From: Amycolatopsis balhimycina FH 1894
GTDB lineage: Bacteria; Actinomycetota; Actinomycetes; Mycobacteriales; Pseudonocardiaceae
Assembly: GCF_000384295.1 (NCBI RefSeq)
Contig: NZ_KB913037.1
Location: forward strand, 4,016,649 to 4,080,648
DNA length: 64,000 nucleotides
Direction: 5' to 3'
In this document: piece after piece, positions 34,636 through 43,311 of the stretch
Layout: each line of letters starts with the position of its first letter
How positions within the stretch are numbered: position 1 is the first letter of the stretch
Notes under the pieces: model-generated
What the model was told of the DNA's origin: nothing
What the model saw: only the letters and a program-made list of their open reading frames with translations
Database searches by the model: none
Made by a program: the position numbers and the translations under genes

Positions 34636-36245
34636 CGTGTCCCCGCGGTAAGTTCCGCTCGCCGTCGGCGCAACAGGTAACGCTGCGTCTTGCCGCTGGG
34701 TGTCTTGGGCAGGGCGTCGATGAAGTGGATGGTCCGCGGGTAGGCGTGGGCGGCGTAGCGGGTCTTGACGAACTGCTGGAGTTCGGAGGCCAGCGCCGGG
34801 GTCGCCTCGCTGCCGTCGCGGAGGACGACATAGGCCTCGATGACCTCCCCGCGGACATCGTCGGGTGCGCCGACGACGCTGCATTCGGCGACGGCGGGGT
34901 GCTGGGCGAGGACGCTCTCGATCTCGAACGGCCCGATGCGATAACCGGCCATGATGATGACGTCGTCGTCGCGGGACGAGAAGAAGAAGTCGCCGTCGGA
35001 GTCGACTCGCCCGGCGTCACCCGTGAGGTACCAGCGGCCGCCGGCGGTGAACTTGGCGTCACTCTGCCCCGGGATCTGGTAGCCGCGGAAGGTCATCAGC
35101 GGGCTCGCCGCGACGTCGATCGCGACCCTGCCGAGCACGCCCGGTGCGACCGGCTCGTCCCGGTCGTCGGCGAGAACAGTGAGGCTCCAGCCGGGCACCG
35201 GCCGCCCCATCGAGCCGGTCTTGAGGGGATGAGCGAGTTCCGAGTGGTGGTGGTTGGCCAGCGGCATGCCGACCTCGGTCTGGCCGAAGTGATCGTGCAC
35301 GGCAACGCCCAGCGCGGCGCCGGCCCACTCGTTGACCTCCGGGGTCAACGGCTCCCCGGCGCTGGACGCCCGCCGCAGGCACAGCCCCGGCGGCACGGGC
35401 AACGAGGAAGAACGCAATCCCCGGTACACGGTCGGAGCGGCGGTGAAGTCTGTGACCCGGTGGCCGGCGAGGGTGCGCCAGGTCGTCTCGACGGAGAACC
35501 CGCCGGCCAGCAGAAGGCTGGGGATGCCGGCGGCCAGCGGAGCGACGATGGCGGCGTACAACCCGTAGGCCCAGCCGGGGTCGGCGGCACACCAGTAGCT
35601 GCTCTCCCGGGTGACGCCGAGGGCGTACTCCAGGTAGATCTGCCAGCCGGCGATGTACGAGACGGGGTGGATCACCCCTTTGGGTTTGCCGGTGGTGCCG
35701 GAGGTGAACATGTGCACCAGCGGGCCGTCTCCGCTCGTGGTGACGGCGGGCACCGGTTCCGGGGACGCCGCGGCGGCCAGGTCCGCCAGAGACGCGCCGG
35801 TGACGACGCAGCGCTCGGGGTCGTGCGGCAGGTCCGGCCCCGGGTCGAGCTTGGGGCCCTGGTCCGGGTCGACGACCACGACGTGCGCCCCCGAGCCTTC
35901 CAGCCGCAGGGCGATGGCCTGGGGAGCGAACGCGGTGAACAGCGGAACGTAGACCGCGCCGAGCCGCCAGATCGCGAGGATGACCGTGACCAGGTCGGTG
36001 CTCTTGCCCATCAGGGTCGCGACCCGGTCGCCGGGACCGACGCCAAGCCCCTGCAACGCCCGCGCGTAGCGGTGCGAGTTCGCGGCGAGTTCGCCGAAGG
36101 TCAGGCTCGACGACTCACCGGCGCCGTCGACGACGGTGAACGCGACGCGGTCCGCGGGGTGCCGGTCGCACAGCAACCGAGCCACTTCGAGGACGGGTGC
36201 GGTGAATTCCGCGGTCAGTTCGGCGACCCGACCGGCGGCGCTCAC
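34632..36245 (-). CDS. acyl-CoA synthetase (AMP-binding)
   Basis: A 537-residue ANL-superfamily ligase. The P-loop is MFTSGTTGKPKGV, with HDHFGQTEVGMP in the acyl/AMP region, the hinge RDDDVIIMAGYRIGPFEIES and the catalytic Lys in KTPSGKTQRYL. It resembles medium-chain or acetyl-CoA-synthetase-like enzymes of the acsM type. The GTG at 36245 has GAAGGA 6 nt upstream and overlaps the CocE stop by 4 bp. The substrate is probably the acid released by the CocE-like hydrolase encoded just upstream. Confidence 0.9.
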   Translation of the reverse strand: MSAAGRVAELTAEFTAPVLEVARLLCDRHPADRVAFTVVDGAGESSSLTFGELAANSHRYARALQGLGVGPGDRVATLMGKSTDLVTVILAIWRLGAVYVPLFTAFAPQAIALRLEGSGAHVVVVDPDQGPKLDPGPDLPHDPERCVVTGASLADLAAAASPEPVPAVTTSGDGPLVHMFTSGTTGKPKGVIHPVSYIAGWQIYLEYALGVTRESSYWCAADPGWAYGLYAAIVAPLAAGIPSLLLAGGFSVETTWRTLAGHRVTDFTAAPTVYRGLRSSSLPVPPGLCLRRASSAGEPLTPEVNEWAGAALGVAVHDHFGQTEVGMPLANHHHSELAHPLKTGSMGRPVPGWSLTVLADDRDEPVAPGVLGRVAIDVAASPLMTFRGYQIPGQSDAKFTAGGRWYLTGDAGRVDSDGDFFFSSRDDDVIIMAGYRIGPFEIESVLAQHPAVAECSVVGAPDDVRGEVIEAYVVLRDGSEATPALASELQQFVKTRYAAHAYPRTIHFIDALPKTPSGKTQRYLLRRRRAELTAGTR

Positions 36246-37984
36246 TGTTCCTTCCGATCGATGATCGGCAGAACGAGCCGGCTGGGGTGGCTCGGCCCGT
36301 GATGGATGTGGTTGATCGCGGGAACCATCTGCTCTTCGGTTTCGCGGGCGATGACGCCGCCGGTGTTGGTGTTGCGGTCGTAACGCGGGAAGTTGCTGCT
36401 GGAGACGTCCACGCGGATGCGGTGCCCCGGAAGGAAAACATTGGCCGTGGCGGTCAGGTCGACGGTGATCTCGTAGACCGTGCCGGGTTCCATCAGTTCT
36501 TCCGTGGCGAGGCCGTTGCGGTAACGGGCGCGCAGGATCCCGTCGCACAGGTTGATCGCCTTGCCGTCGGGGAAGACGTCGACGAGCTTGGCGGTGAAGT
36601 CGGTGTCCACCGCCGACGAGGAGACGAACAGGGTCAAGGAGACCGGCCCGGTGACCTCGACCGGCTCTTCCAGCACGGGACCGGTGAAACATAGGACGTC
36701 CTCGCGGCCGGTGACGGTCCGCTGGTCGACCGGACCACCGAACCCCGGCGTCATCGGCAGGCACGCCCCGCCCGCCGTGGGCACCGGGCGGCGCGGGTCG
36801 TAGAGGTAGGTGTCGTGCTCGGACGTTGCCGGTGGCTCGGTCGCCAGTACGCCGTCGCCGTCCGCGGTGTTGGCGTGGCCGGCGCTGGTGAGGTGGAAGT
36901 CGGTCCAGGTCGTGTCGGGCAGCGGCCAATCCTGCTCGTCGCGCCACTGGTCGATGCCCATCACGAAGATCTTCACCGGCGCCACGTCGTCCAAAGCGGT
37001 GGTGTCACCGCGAAGCCAGCAGTCGAAGAACTTCACGTACAGGTCGGTCAGGCCCATCAGCTGGGGCGCGGCCAACGCGCCGAAAGAGCGGTCGGGATAG
37101 ACGCCGGTCGCGGAAATGTGGTCCCACGGACCGATGATCAGCCGTTGCCCCTCACGCGCCTGCTCACTACCGGCCTGCTGGCGGGCGGTGGTGAAGGTGC
37201 GGACGGTCTGTCCGATGTAGAGGTCGTACCAGCCACCGATGTTCAGCGCCGGGACCGTGACGTTCTTCAGCTCGGGCGTGAGCTCCATGGCGTCCCAGTA
37301 CTCGTCGTGGGACGGGTGGGCCATCCAGTCGTCCCACCACTTCCCGTACGCCGCCAGGACCGGAACCTCGGCCGTCGGCAGCACATCGTTGAGGGACTCG
37401 GCGAACACGACCGCCTGACCGAGCTCCTGCACCTGCGCCAAGGAGCCTTCACCGGCGGCCAGGGACCGCTGCGCGTCGGCCGCGTACATCATGGCGTTCC
37501 ACCACGTGACCAGGCTCAAGGAGAGCGCACCACCCGCGGAGTACCAGGGCGCCTCGTAATTGTCGATCGAGGTGACCGACGGCGCGATCGCCCTGAGGGC
37601 CGGGGCGCCGGTCGCGGCGGTCTCCCACTGGACCATCCCCAGGTAGGACGCCCCGTACATGCCCACCGTGCCGTCCGACCACGGCTGGTCGGCGATCCAG
37701 GCGACGGTGTCCTCGCCGTCGGACCGGTCGGCCATGTGCGGAACGAACTCGCCTTCCGAGCGGAACGTGCCCCGGCAGTCCTGCACGACCAGCGCGTAAC
37801 CGGCCTCCAGCAGAGCCATCAAGTTCGGCATGACGCCGACGCCGGCGCCCATCATGTCCTTGCCGTACGGGAGACGCACGAGCAGCGTCGGCCCCTCGCC
37901 GTCGGCCAGGCGCCACACGTTGGCGGACAGGGCCACGCCGTCACGCATCGGAATCCGGACATCTATGTCGTATACGTGCGGCAT
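36242..37984 (-). CDS. CocE/NonD-family acyl hydrolase (X-Pro dipeptidyl-peptidase fold)
   Basis: A 580-residue S15-type hydrolase. The alpha/beta domain carries the nucleophile elbow MYGASYLGMVQW, LVVQDCRGTFRSEGEF (oxyanion region) and GPWDHI with the candidate catalytic His. The C-terminal 200 residues form the jelly-roll domain of CocE (VTGPVSLTLFVSSSAVDTDF, LPGHRIRVDVSSSNFPRYDRN). It hydrolyses esters or amides of carboxylic acids; the real substrate is unknown. ATG 37984 is preceded by GAGGAGCG. As the first gene of the operon it would release the acid activated by the following synthetase. No signal peptide. Confidence 0.9.
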   Translation of the reverse strand: MPHVYDIDVRIPMRDGVALSANVWRLADGEGPTLLVRLPYGKDMMGAGVGVMPNLMALLEAGYALVVQDCRGTFRSEGEFVPHMADRSDGEDTVAWIADQPWSDGTVGMYGASYLGMVQWETAATGAPALRAIAPSVTSIDNYEAPWYSAGGALSLSLVTWWNAMMYAADAQRSLAAGEGSLAQVQELGQAVVFAESLNDVLPTAEVPVLAAYGKWWDDWMAHPSHDEYWDAMELTPELKNVTVPALNIGGWYDLYIGQTVRTFTTARQQAGSEQAREGQRLIIGPWDHISATGVYPDRSFGALAAPQLMGLTDLYVKFFDCWLRGDTTALDDVAPVKIFVMGIDQWRDEQDWPLPDTTWTDFHLTSAGHANTADGDGVLATEPPATSEHDTYLYDPRRPVPTAGGACLPMTPGFGGPVDQRTVTGREDVLCFTGPVLEEPVEVTGPVSLTLFVSSSAVDTDFTAKLVDVFPDGKAINLCDGILRARYRNGLATEELMEPGTVYEITVDLTATANVFLPGHRIRVDVSSSNFPRYDRNTNTGGVIARETEEQMVPAINHIHHGPSHPSRLVLPIIDRKEQ

Positions 37985-38026
37985 TTCGACGCTCCTCGAT
38001 GAGCTGCGGCGGTCGTTCGAGATGAA

Positions 38027-38054
38027 GGGTACGTTAGGCAGCACATCCGTACCC
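38027..38054. promoter_or_regulatory. candidate operator upstream of the CocE operon
   Basis: GGGTACG (38027-38033) and CGTACCC (38048-38054) are perfect inverted repeats with a 14-nt spacer, 43 bp before the CocE start. A further GTACC lies just downstream at 38062-38066. This fits a site for the TetR regulator at the other end of the operon, but no second copy near that gene confirms it. Confidence 0.4.
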
Positions 38055-38230
38055 TGTCAATGTACCGACATCGCAGGGGTGCGGTTCCCTCGACGACCGC
38101 CGCGGAATGGGCACGAGAAGTGTCACCTGGTGACCATCAGCTGACCGGTGCCCGCCGGGCGATTTGTCGAATCCCGGGAAATGATGGAAGAGCGTCACCG
38201 TAAGCAACCGCCGGACCGGAAGGACACGTC

Positions 38231-38370
38231 ATGACCGCCACAGCACCCACTGCACCAGGGGTGCGGTCCTGGTGGGGCCTCGAAGGCGCTACCGGTGGCC
38301 GTGTACGTCCACGGCGGCGGGTTCGAGTTCGGCGCGAACACGCAGATCACCTCGAACGCCGCCCCTGACG
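38231..38370 (+). pseudogene. remnant of a type-B carboxylesterase gene
   Basis: An ATG at 38231 with GGAAGGACAC before it opens a short reading frame (TATAPTAPGVRSWWGLEG). After a frame change, codons from 38289 read LPVAVYVHGGGFEFG and then ANTQITSNAAP. HGGGF is the oxyanion-hole motif of carboxylesterases, and the flanking residues match that family. The rest of the gene, about 450 codons, is missing. The oxidoreductase gene begins directly after it, so a deletion has joined an esterase 5' end to this gene. Confidence 0.7.
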
Positions 38371-38382
38371 AAGGAACTCGAT

Positions 38383-39405
38383 ATGAACCAACCGACAGCA
38401 TCCGGCGACACCGCACCGGCGACGATGCGAGCCGTCGTCGTGACCCGTCCCGGCGGCCTGGACGCACTGGAGATCAAGGACGTGCCGGTGCCGGTACGCA
38501 AGCCCGGCTGGGTGCGGATCAAGCTGAAGGCGTTCGGCGTCAACGAATCCGAGGTCACCACCCGCAAGGGCGAGTCGAGCCCGGACGTCACCTACCCGCG
38601 CGTGCCTGGCATCGAGGGCGTCGGCGTGGTCGACGAGGCCGAAGAGGACAGCGGACTGCGGCCGGGACAGCAGGTGGCCACGACGATGGGCGGGATGGGC
38701 CGCTCGTACGACGGCGCGTACGCCCAGTACGTGACCGTCCCCGCGGAGCAGGTCATCCCGTTCGAGACCCGCCTGCCGTGGGAGGTCGTCGGTGCGCTGC
38801 CGGAGATGTTCCAGACCGCGTACGGCTCCCTCGCCAACGGCCTCGGCCTGCAGGCGGGACAGACGCTGCTGATCCGCGGGGGCACCTCGACGGTCGGGCT
38901 GAGCGCGGCCACGATCGCGAAGGACCTCGGAGCCACCGTGCTGTCCACCACCCGCAGCCCGGAGCGGGCCGGTGAACTGCGGGCCGCGGGCGTCGACCAT
39001 CCCCTCGTCGACGACGGCACCATCGCCGACCAGGTGCGCGAGCTGGTGCCGGACGGTGTCGACGCCGTACTGGAGCTGGTGGGCTGCTCGGTCCTCGCCG
39101 ACACCTTCCGCACCGTCCGCCGGCACGGCAAGGTCTGCTTCACGGGAGCCCTGGCGGGCCAGTGGACGATCCCCGACTTCAGCCCGTTCATGATCCCCAC
39201 CGGGGTGCACCTGACCTCCTACGGCGGGCAGGCCACCGACCTCCCGGCCGACGTCTTCGCCCACCAGCTCCAGGCCATCGCCGAAGGGCGCCTCAAAGTC
39301 CCGGTCGCGAAGGTCTACCGAGGTCTGGAGCAGATCCGTGACGCCCAGGCCGACGTCGAGTCCGGCGCCACGCCGGGCAAGCACGTCGTCGTTCTGGGCA
39401 ATTGA
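38383..39405 (+). CDS. zinc-free MDR oxidoreductase (quinone reductase-like)
   Basis: A 340-residue medium-chain reductase. Visible are the N-terminal GroES-like domain (RAVVVTRPGGLDALEIKDV), IEGVGVVDEAE, the nucleotide-binding TLLIRGGTSTVGLSAATIA and ELVGCSVLADTF. No zinc-ligand cysteines are seen, so it is probably an NADPH-dependent quinone or enone reductase. AAGGAA lies about 7 nt before the ATG. It follows the esterase remnant and is convergent with a cupin-AraC regulator gene. Confidence 0.87.
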   Translation: MNQPTASGDTAPATMRAVVVTRPGGLDALEIKDVPVPVRKPGWVRIKLKAFGVNESEVTTRKGESSPDVTYPRVPGIEGVGVVDEAEEDSGLRPGQQVATTMGGMGRSYDGAYAQYVTVPAEQVIPFETRLPWEVVGALPEMFQTAYGSLANGLGLQAGQTLLIRGGTSTVGLSAATIAKDLGATVLSTTRSPERAGELRAAGVDHPLVDDGTIADQVRELVPDGVDAVLELVGCSVLADTFRTVRRHGKVCFTGALAGQWTIPDFSPFMIPTGVHLTSYGGQATDLPADVFAHQLQAIAEGRLKVPVAKVYRGLEQIRDAQADVESGATPGKHVVVLGN

Positions 39406-39422
39406 CGTCTACAGCCTTTCCG

Positions 39423-40325
39423 TCAAGCGTCGCTCGCTTCGCGGGCCGCGAAGGCGGCCGGAGTGGAACCGGTGCGGTCGCGGAAGAAGCGCCCGAAGTT
39501 CGCGGGATCGGTGAAGCCGAGGTGAGCGGTCACGGCCCGGGCGTCCCACCGCGCGACTCCCAGCAGGCGCCGGGCTTCGAGCAGCCGCCGCTCGTTGATG
39601 AGCTCACGCACCCCGGTGCCGGTGGCGTCCTGGGCGGCGCGGCTGAGGGTGCGGACCGAACAGCCGAGCAGCTCGGCGTAGTCCGCGGCTCGGTGCAGTT
39701 CGCGGAAGTGCAGTTCCAGGGCGTCCACGAACCGTCCGTAGGTGTCACCCCGGCCCGTGCCGGCCGTCGTGTCGGCGGGGGCGATCCCGGGAGCGTTGGC
39801 GAGGCGCAGCAGCAGCGATTCGAGCAGGCTGCGGCGCAGGGCGTGGTGCACATCGAGTGGGCGGCGCCCGAGCGCGCGGTGTTCGTCCAGGAGCTGGAAC
39901 GCCGTCTGCTGGAGCCACCGGACGTCATCGGGGTGCGGGCTCAGCACGGCGGGCGCGTCGTGCGCGGTGAGCGGGGCCAGGAGGCGGGCGGTACCGGGCG
40001 TCAGCACGTCCGGCTCGAACAGGATGAACGGGCCACGGGCGGCGCCGGGCGGATGCCAGCACTGCGCGTGCCCGGGCCGCACCCACAGCCACTGGCCGGG
40101 CGCGACGGTCCGCGTGACGTGGTCGACGTCGTGCCGCAGCTCACCCTCGGTGACCAGGATGAGGTAGTGGAACGTGGCCCGGCCCGGACGGGGCGGGTTC
40201 CACGGCCAGGCGTCGTGCTGGGCGAAGAAGTCCTCGACGGTGATCACCTCGAGGCCGTACGGAGTACCGACCGGGGGCTGGAAACCGTACAACGGAACCG
40301 GCCTGGAGTGTCGCTTGTCGACCAT
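39423..40325 (-). CDS. AraC-family regulator with N-terminal cupin sensor
   Basis: A 300-residue regulator. The N-terminal domain is a cupin-like sensor (FHYLILVTEGELRHDVDHV, VAPGQWLWVRPGHAQCW). The C-terminal 100 residues hold the two HTH units: LGCSVRTLSRAAQDATGTGV and AHLGFTDPANFGRFFRDRTG, with the AraC ending TPAAFAAR. ATG 40325 is the first methionine in the conserved part; upstream residues are not family-like. It is divergent from the YjbR-type gene and convergent with the oxidoreductase gene, its likeliest target. Confidence 0.86.
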   Translation of the reverse strand: MVDKRHSRPVPLYGFQPPVGTPYGLEVITVEDFFAQHDAWPWNPPRPGRATFHYLILVTEGELRHDVDHVTRTVAPGQWLWVRPGHAQCWHPPGAARGPFILFEPDVLTPGTARLLAPLTAHDAPAVLSPHPDDVRWLQQTAFQLLDEHRALGRRPLDVHHALRRSLLESLLLRLANAPGIAPADTTAGTGRGDTYGRFVDALELHFRELHRAADYAELLGCSVRTLSRAAQDATGTGVRELINERRLLEARRLLGVARWDARAVTAHLGFTDPANFGRFFRDRTGSTPAAFAAREASDA

Positions 40326-40410
40326 CACGTGTCCGCAGTCTACTGTCTTCTTGATCGGTTTCGCGGGAAGGATGGGACGTGCCCGTAACCCCTGAGAAGG
40401 CCGATTACCC

Positions 40411-40806
40411 ATGAACGGATCGACCAAGCAGAAGACCGCCGCCGACTGCGCGGAGGAACTTCCCGGAGCCCGGCTGGAGCATCCCTTCGGCCCCGGCTGG
40501 GAGGTCTTCAAGGTGCGCGGCAAGGTGTTCATGCTGATGACCGAGGTTCCGGGGCGCCCGGTCGTGATCCTCAAAGCGGACCCCGGCGAGGCCCTCGCCC
40601 TGCGAGAGCGGAACAGCCACATCACCCCCGGCTACCACATGAACAAGAAGCACTGGATCACGCTGGAGGGCGGGGACGGCGTCGACGAGACGCTGGTCGA
40701 GGAACTCGTCACAGACTCCTACTTGCTCGTGGTCTCTCACCTGCCCAAGGCCGAGCGGCCGGTCGACCCGCACACCTACGGCAGCGGCACGCGGGCGGCC
40801 CGCTGA
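40411..40806 (+). CDS. MmcQ/YjbR-family protein
   Basis: A 131-residue single-domain protein of the YjbR/CyaY-like fold. HPFGPGWEVFKVRGKVFMLM, then VVILKADPGEALALRE, GYHMNKKHWITL and ELVTDSYLLVVSHLPK cover the conserved strands and helices. Family members are annotated as DNA-binding, but their role is unclear. It sits alone, divergent from the AraC regulator, 183 nt before rarA. Confidence 0.87.
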   Translation: MNGSTKQKTAADCAEELPGARLEHPFGPGWEVFKVRGKVFMLMTEVPGRPVVILKADPGEALALRERNSHITPGYHMNKKHWITLEGGDGVDETLVEELVTDSYLLVVSHLPKAERPVDPHTYGSGTRAAR

Positions 40807-40989
40807 GCGCGGCCGGCTCCACGGTCAAGTGCGAACCCGAACACGCCCGCGCGAGAACGCGCTACAACTGCCGCGACGCGACCGCCCCGGTGCTCGATGA
40901 ACGCCGCGAGCTTTCCCTCCGGCGGCCGAGCCCTTGCTCGTGCAACGCTTGTCATGCCCGCACACGTCCGCCTTCGACCCGAGAGTCCG

Positions 40990-42303
40990 ATGGAACCGAC
41001 CGAACCGACCCTGCCGCTCTTCGACGCGGAGCCCGCGCGGCCACTTGCCGACCGCCTGCGCCCCACGCGGCTGGAAGATGTCGTCGGGCAGGACCACCTC
41101 CTGGCCCCGGACGCCCCGCTGGGCCGCATGGTCGCTCAGCACCGCCTCGGCTCCGCCATCCTGTGGGGGCCGCCCGGCGTCGGGAAAACGACCATCGCCC
41201 GGCTCCTCGCGGAAGGCACCAACCTGGCCTTCGAACCGGTGTCAGCCACCTTCTCCGGCGTGGCCGATCTGCGGAAGGTCTTCGCCGCCGCGGGAAAACG
41301 GCGGGGCGTCGGCCAGGGCACCCTGCTGTTCGTCGACGAGATCCACCGCTTCAACCGCGCCCAGCAGGACAGCTTCCTTCCGTACGTCGAGGACGGCACG
41401 ATCACCCTGATCGGTGCCACCACGGAGAACCCGAGCTTCGAACTCAACGGCGCGCTCCTTTCCCGCACCCAGGTCCTCGTCCTCAAACGCCTCGACGAAG
41501 CGGCGCTGTCCACGTTGCTCAACCGCGCCGAGCAGCTCACCGGCCACCGGCTGCCCCTGGACGACGACGCCCGCCGAGCCCTGATCGCCATGGCCGACGG
41601 CGACGGCCGCTACCTCCTCAACATGGCCGAACAGCTTCAGGCCCTCCCGGACACCGGGACGCCCCTGGACACCACGGCGCTCGCCCACCACATCCAGCAG
41701 CGCGCCCCGCTGTACGACAAGGCGCAGGAGAGCCACTACAACCTGATCTCCGCGCTGCACAAGTCCATGCGCGGCTCCGACCCGGACGCGGCTCTGTATT
41801 GGCTGGCCCGCATGCTCGACGGTGGCGAGGACCCGCTGTACGTGGCCCGCCGCCTGGTCCGCTTCGCAGGCGAGGACATCGGCATGGCCGACCCGCAAGC
41901 GGTCCAGCAGACGCTCGCCGCCTGGGACGTGTACGAGCGACTCGGCTCCCCCGAGGGCGAGCTGGCGATCGCCCAGGCCGTCGTCTACCTGGCCACAGCC
42001 CCGAAGTCCATCGCCGTCTACCGCGGCTTCAACGCGGCACATCGCGCCGCCCGACGCACCGGCTCGCTGATGCCGCCCGCCCACATCCTCAACGCCCCGA
42101 CCCGGCTGATGAAGGACCTCGGCTACGGCAAGGACTACGAGTACGACCCGGACACCACCGACGGCTTCTCCGGCGCCGACTACTTCCCCGGCGACATGGA
42201 CCGCGAGACGTATTACCAGCCCACCCAAAACGGCTACGAGGCCCAGATCACCGAGCGCCTGCGCAATTGGGCGGCCTCGCGTGCTCGCCGACAACGCGGA
42301 TAA
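40990..42303 (+). CDS. rarA: replication-associated recombination protein A (RarA/MgsA)
   Basis: A 437-residue AAA+ ATPase of the RarA/Mgs1/WRNIP1 family that acts at stalled replication forks. The start region LPLFDAEPARPLADRLRP is typical. Walker A is GPPGVGKTT, Walker B LLFVDEIHRFN, sensor 1 GATTENPSF and the arginine finger region LLSRTQVLVL. The C-terminal tetramerisation domain contains SALHKSMRGSDPDAALYWLARML and GEDIGMADP. ATG 40990 is used; ATG 40954 is possible. A strong hairpin lies about 80 nt after the stop. It is the last clearly core gene before the accessory island. Confidence 0.93.
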   Translation: MEPTEPTLPLFDAEPARPLADRLRPTRLEDVVGQDHLLAPDAPLGRMVAQHRLGSAILWGPPGVGKTTIARLLAEGTNLAFEPVSATFSGVADLRKVFAAAGKRRGVGQGTLLFVDEIHRFNRAQQDSFLPYVEDGTITLIGATTENPSFELNGALLSRTQVLVLKRLDEAALSTLLNRAEQLTGHRLPLDDDARRALIAMADGDGRYLLNMAEQLQALPDTGTPLDTTALAHHIQQRAPLYDKAQESHYNLISALHKSMRGSDPDAALYWLARMLDGGEDPLYVARRLVRFAGEDIGMADPQAVQQTLAAWDVYERLGSPEGELAIAQAVVYLATAPKSIAVYRGFNAAHRAARRTGSLMPPAHILNAPTRLMKDLGYGKDYEYDPDTTDGFSGADYFPGDMDRETYYQPTQNGYEAQITERLRNWAASRARRQRG

Positions 42304-42380
42304 CCGGCCGGCTGCCACCGGAGCGAGCCGGATTCGTCACGGGAGTGCCAGCACTCGAATGCTGCTATCAGGGCAACGAA

Positions 42381-42412
42381 AAGGGCCATCCACTCTACTG
42401 TGGACGGCCCTT
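42381..42412 (+). terminator. hairpin downstream of rarA
   Basis: AAGGGCCATCCAC (42381-42393) pairs with GTGGACGGCCCTT (42400-42412) around a 6-nt TCTACT loop, with a single A-C mismatch. It is followed by TG rather than a long T-run. It is the likely terminator of rarA and marks the left edge of the accessory island. Confidence 0.62.
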
Positions 42413-42458
42413 GACCTGCTGTGGACCTTGGGGAGCTTATTACAACACAAAACCCTAG

Positions 42459-42860
42459 TTAGAAGCCCTGGAGGCCCTGCTCCGGAAGCTGCCAGACCCC
42501 ACCAAGCCGACTCCGCTGCCCGTCGACCGCTTCAAGCCACGGCAGGCACGCCGACTCGACGCCAACCACGTTCAGGAACTCATCGTCGGCTACCAGGCTG
42601 GAGCGACGGTGTATGAGCTGGGTGCCCGGTTCGGCATCGACCGGCGGACGGTGAGCGCCGTCCTCCGTCGGCACGGCGTGCCGACGCGTCGCCGCAGCCT
42701 CCCCATCGATCAGGTCGACACTGCCATCCACCTCTACGCCCTCGGCTGGTCACTCGCACGAGTCGGCGAACACTTGGGCGTCGATCCGACCACCGTCCTG
42801 AACTGCCTTCGCAGACGTGGCGTCCGTACTCGCGACGCACACGGACGACCTCGGTCTTGA
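42459..42860 (+). pseudogene. double-HTH protein fragment, copy 1 (5'-truncated)
   Basis: An open frame of 133 codons starts after a TAG at 42456 and has no ATG, GTG or TTG until GTG 42609, which lies inside the first HTH. The frame reads [10 protein letters not shown], then [37 protein letters not shown] (first HTH) and [30 protein letters not shown] (second HTH), ending [11 protein letters not shown]. Each HTH resembles the Hin/resolvase C-terminal HTH. Because the first helix is upstream of any start codon, this looks like the 3' end of a longer gene. Related copies lie at 48844-49321 and 50983-51426. Confidence 0.72.
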
Positions 42861-42939
42861 CGTACTGGGATTTCTCCGGTGCACCGTCAGACGGCGGTAC
42901 GTCGAATCGATCCCACGGAGCTCACTACGCTGACACCTC

Positions 42940-43311
42940 ATGGCAAGGGCTCCGAAGTTCAGCACCCGGATGACCGGTCGATGGCGGATCGTGGCGATGA
43001 GTGGCTGGGACCGCGACGCGATCGACCTGGTCGAGCCGGGATACGTCGAGTTCGCCCGGAACGGGACCGGCCAGTTCGGTTTCATCGCCGTCCACGGTCG
43101 GCTGGACTGCCGCCCGGTCGAGCGGGACGGCCGCCTCGGCGTGGAGTTCACGTGGGAAGGTTCCGACGAGGGTGATCAGGTCAGCGGACGCGGCTGGGCG
43201 ATCCTGGTCGACGACGACACGATCGAGGGCCATCTGTTCTTCCACCTGGGCGACGACTCGAGTTTCCGGGCGAAGCCGTTCACCGATGCCGACGAACTGG
43301 ACGGACCGTGA
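42940..43311 (+). CDS. hypothetical protein, first gene of the TOTE-type locus
   Basis: A 123-residue acidic protein without a recognised domain. It has repeated beta-strand-like segments: MTGRWRIVAMSGWDRDAIDL, YVEFARNGTGQFGFIAVHG, RLGVEFTWEGSDEGD and GHLFFHLGDDSSF. I recall similar small proteins annotated only as hypothetical in actinobacterial accessory regions. A TACGCT -10-like box lies 8 nt before the ATG. Its TGA overlaps the next GTG (GTGA), so it is coupled to the 388-residue gene and probably belongs to the primase-helicase module. Confidence 0.75.
   Translation: MARAPKFSTRMTGRWRIVAMSGWDRDAIDLVEPGYVEFARNGTGQFGFIAVHGRLDCRPVERDGRLGVEFTWEGSDEGDQVSGRGWAILVDDDTIEGHLFFHLGDDSSFRAKPFTDADELDGP

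Noticed and set aside
40890..42458. 522-codon plus-strand frame overlapping rarA
   Set aside because: RarA is unambiguous in another frame; this one is low-complexity and ends beyond the terminator hairpin.
42304..42460. tRNA gene as the integration site of the accessory island
   Set aside because: No cloverleaf or T-loop motif could be found between rarA and the first HTH fragment; only the terminator hairpin is visible.
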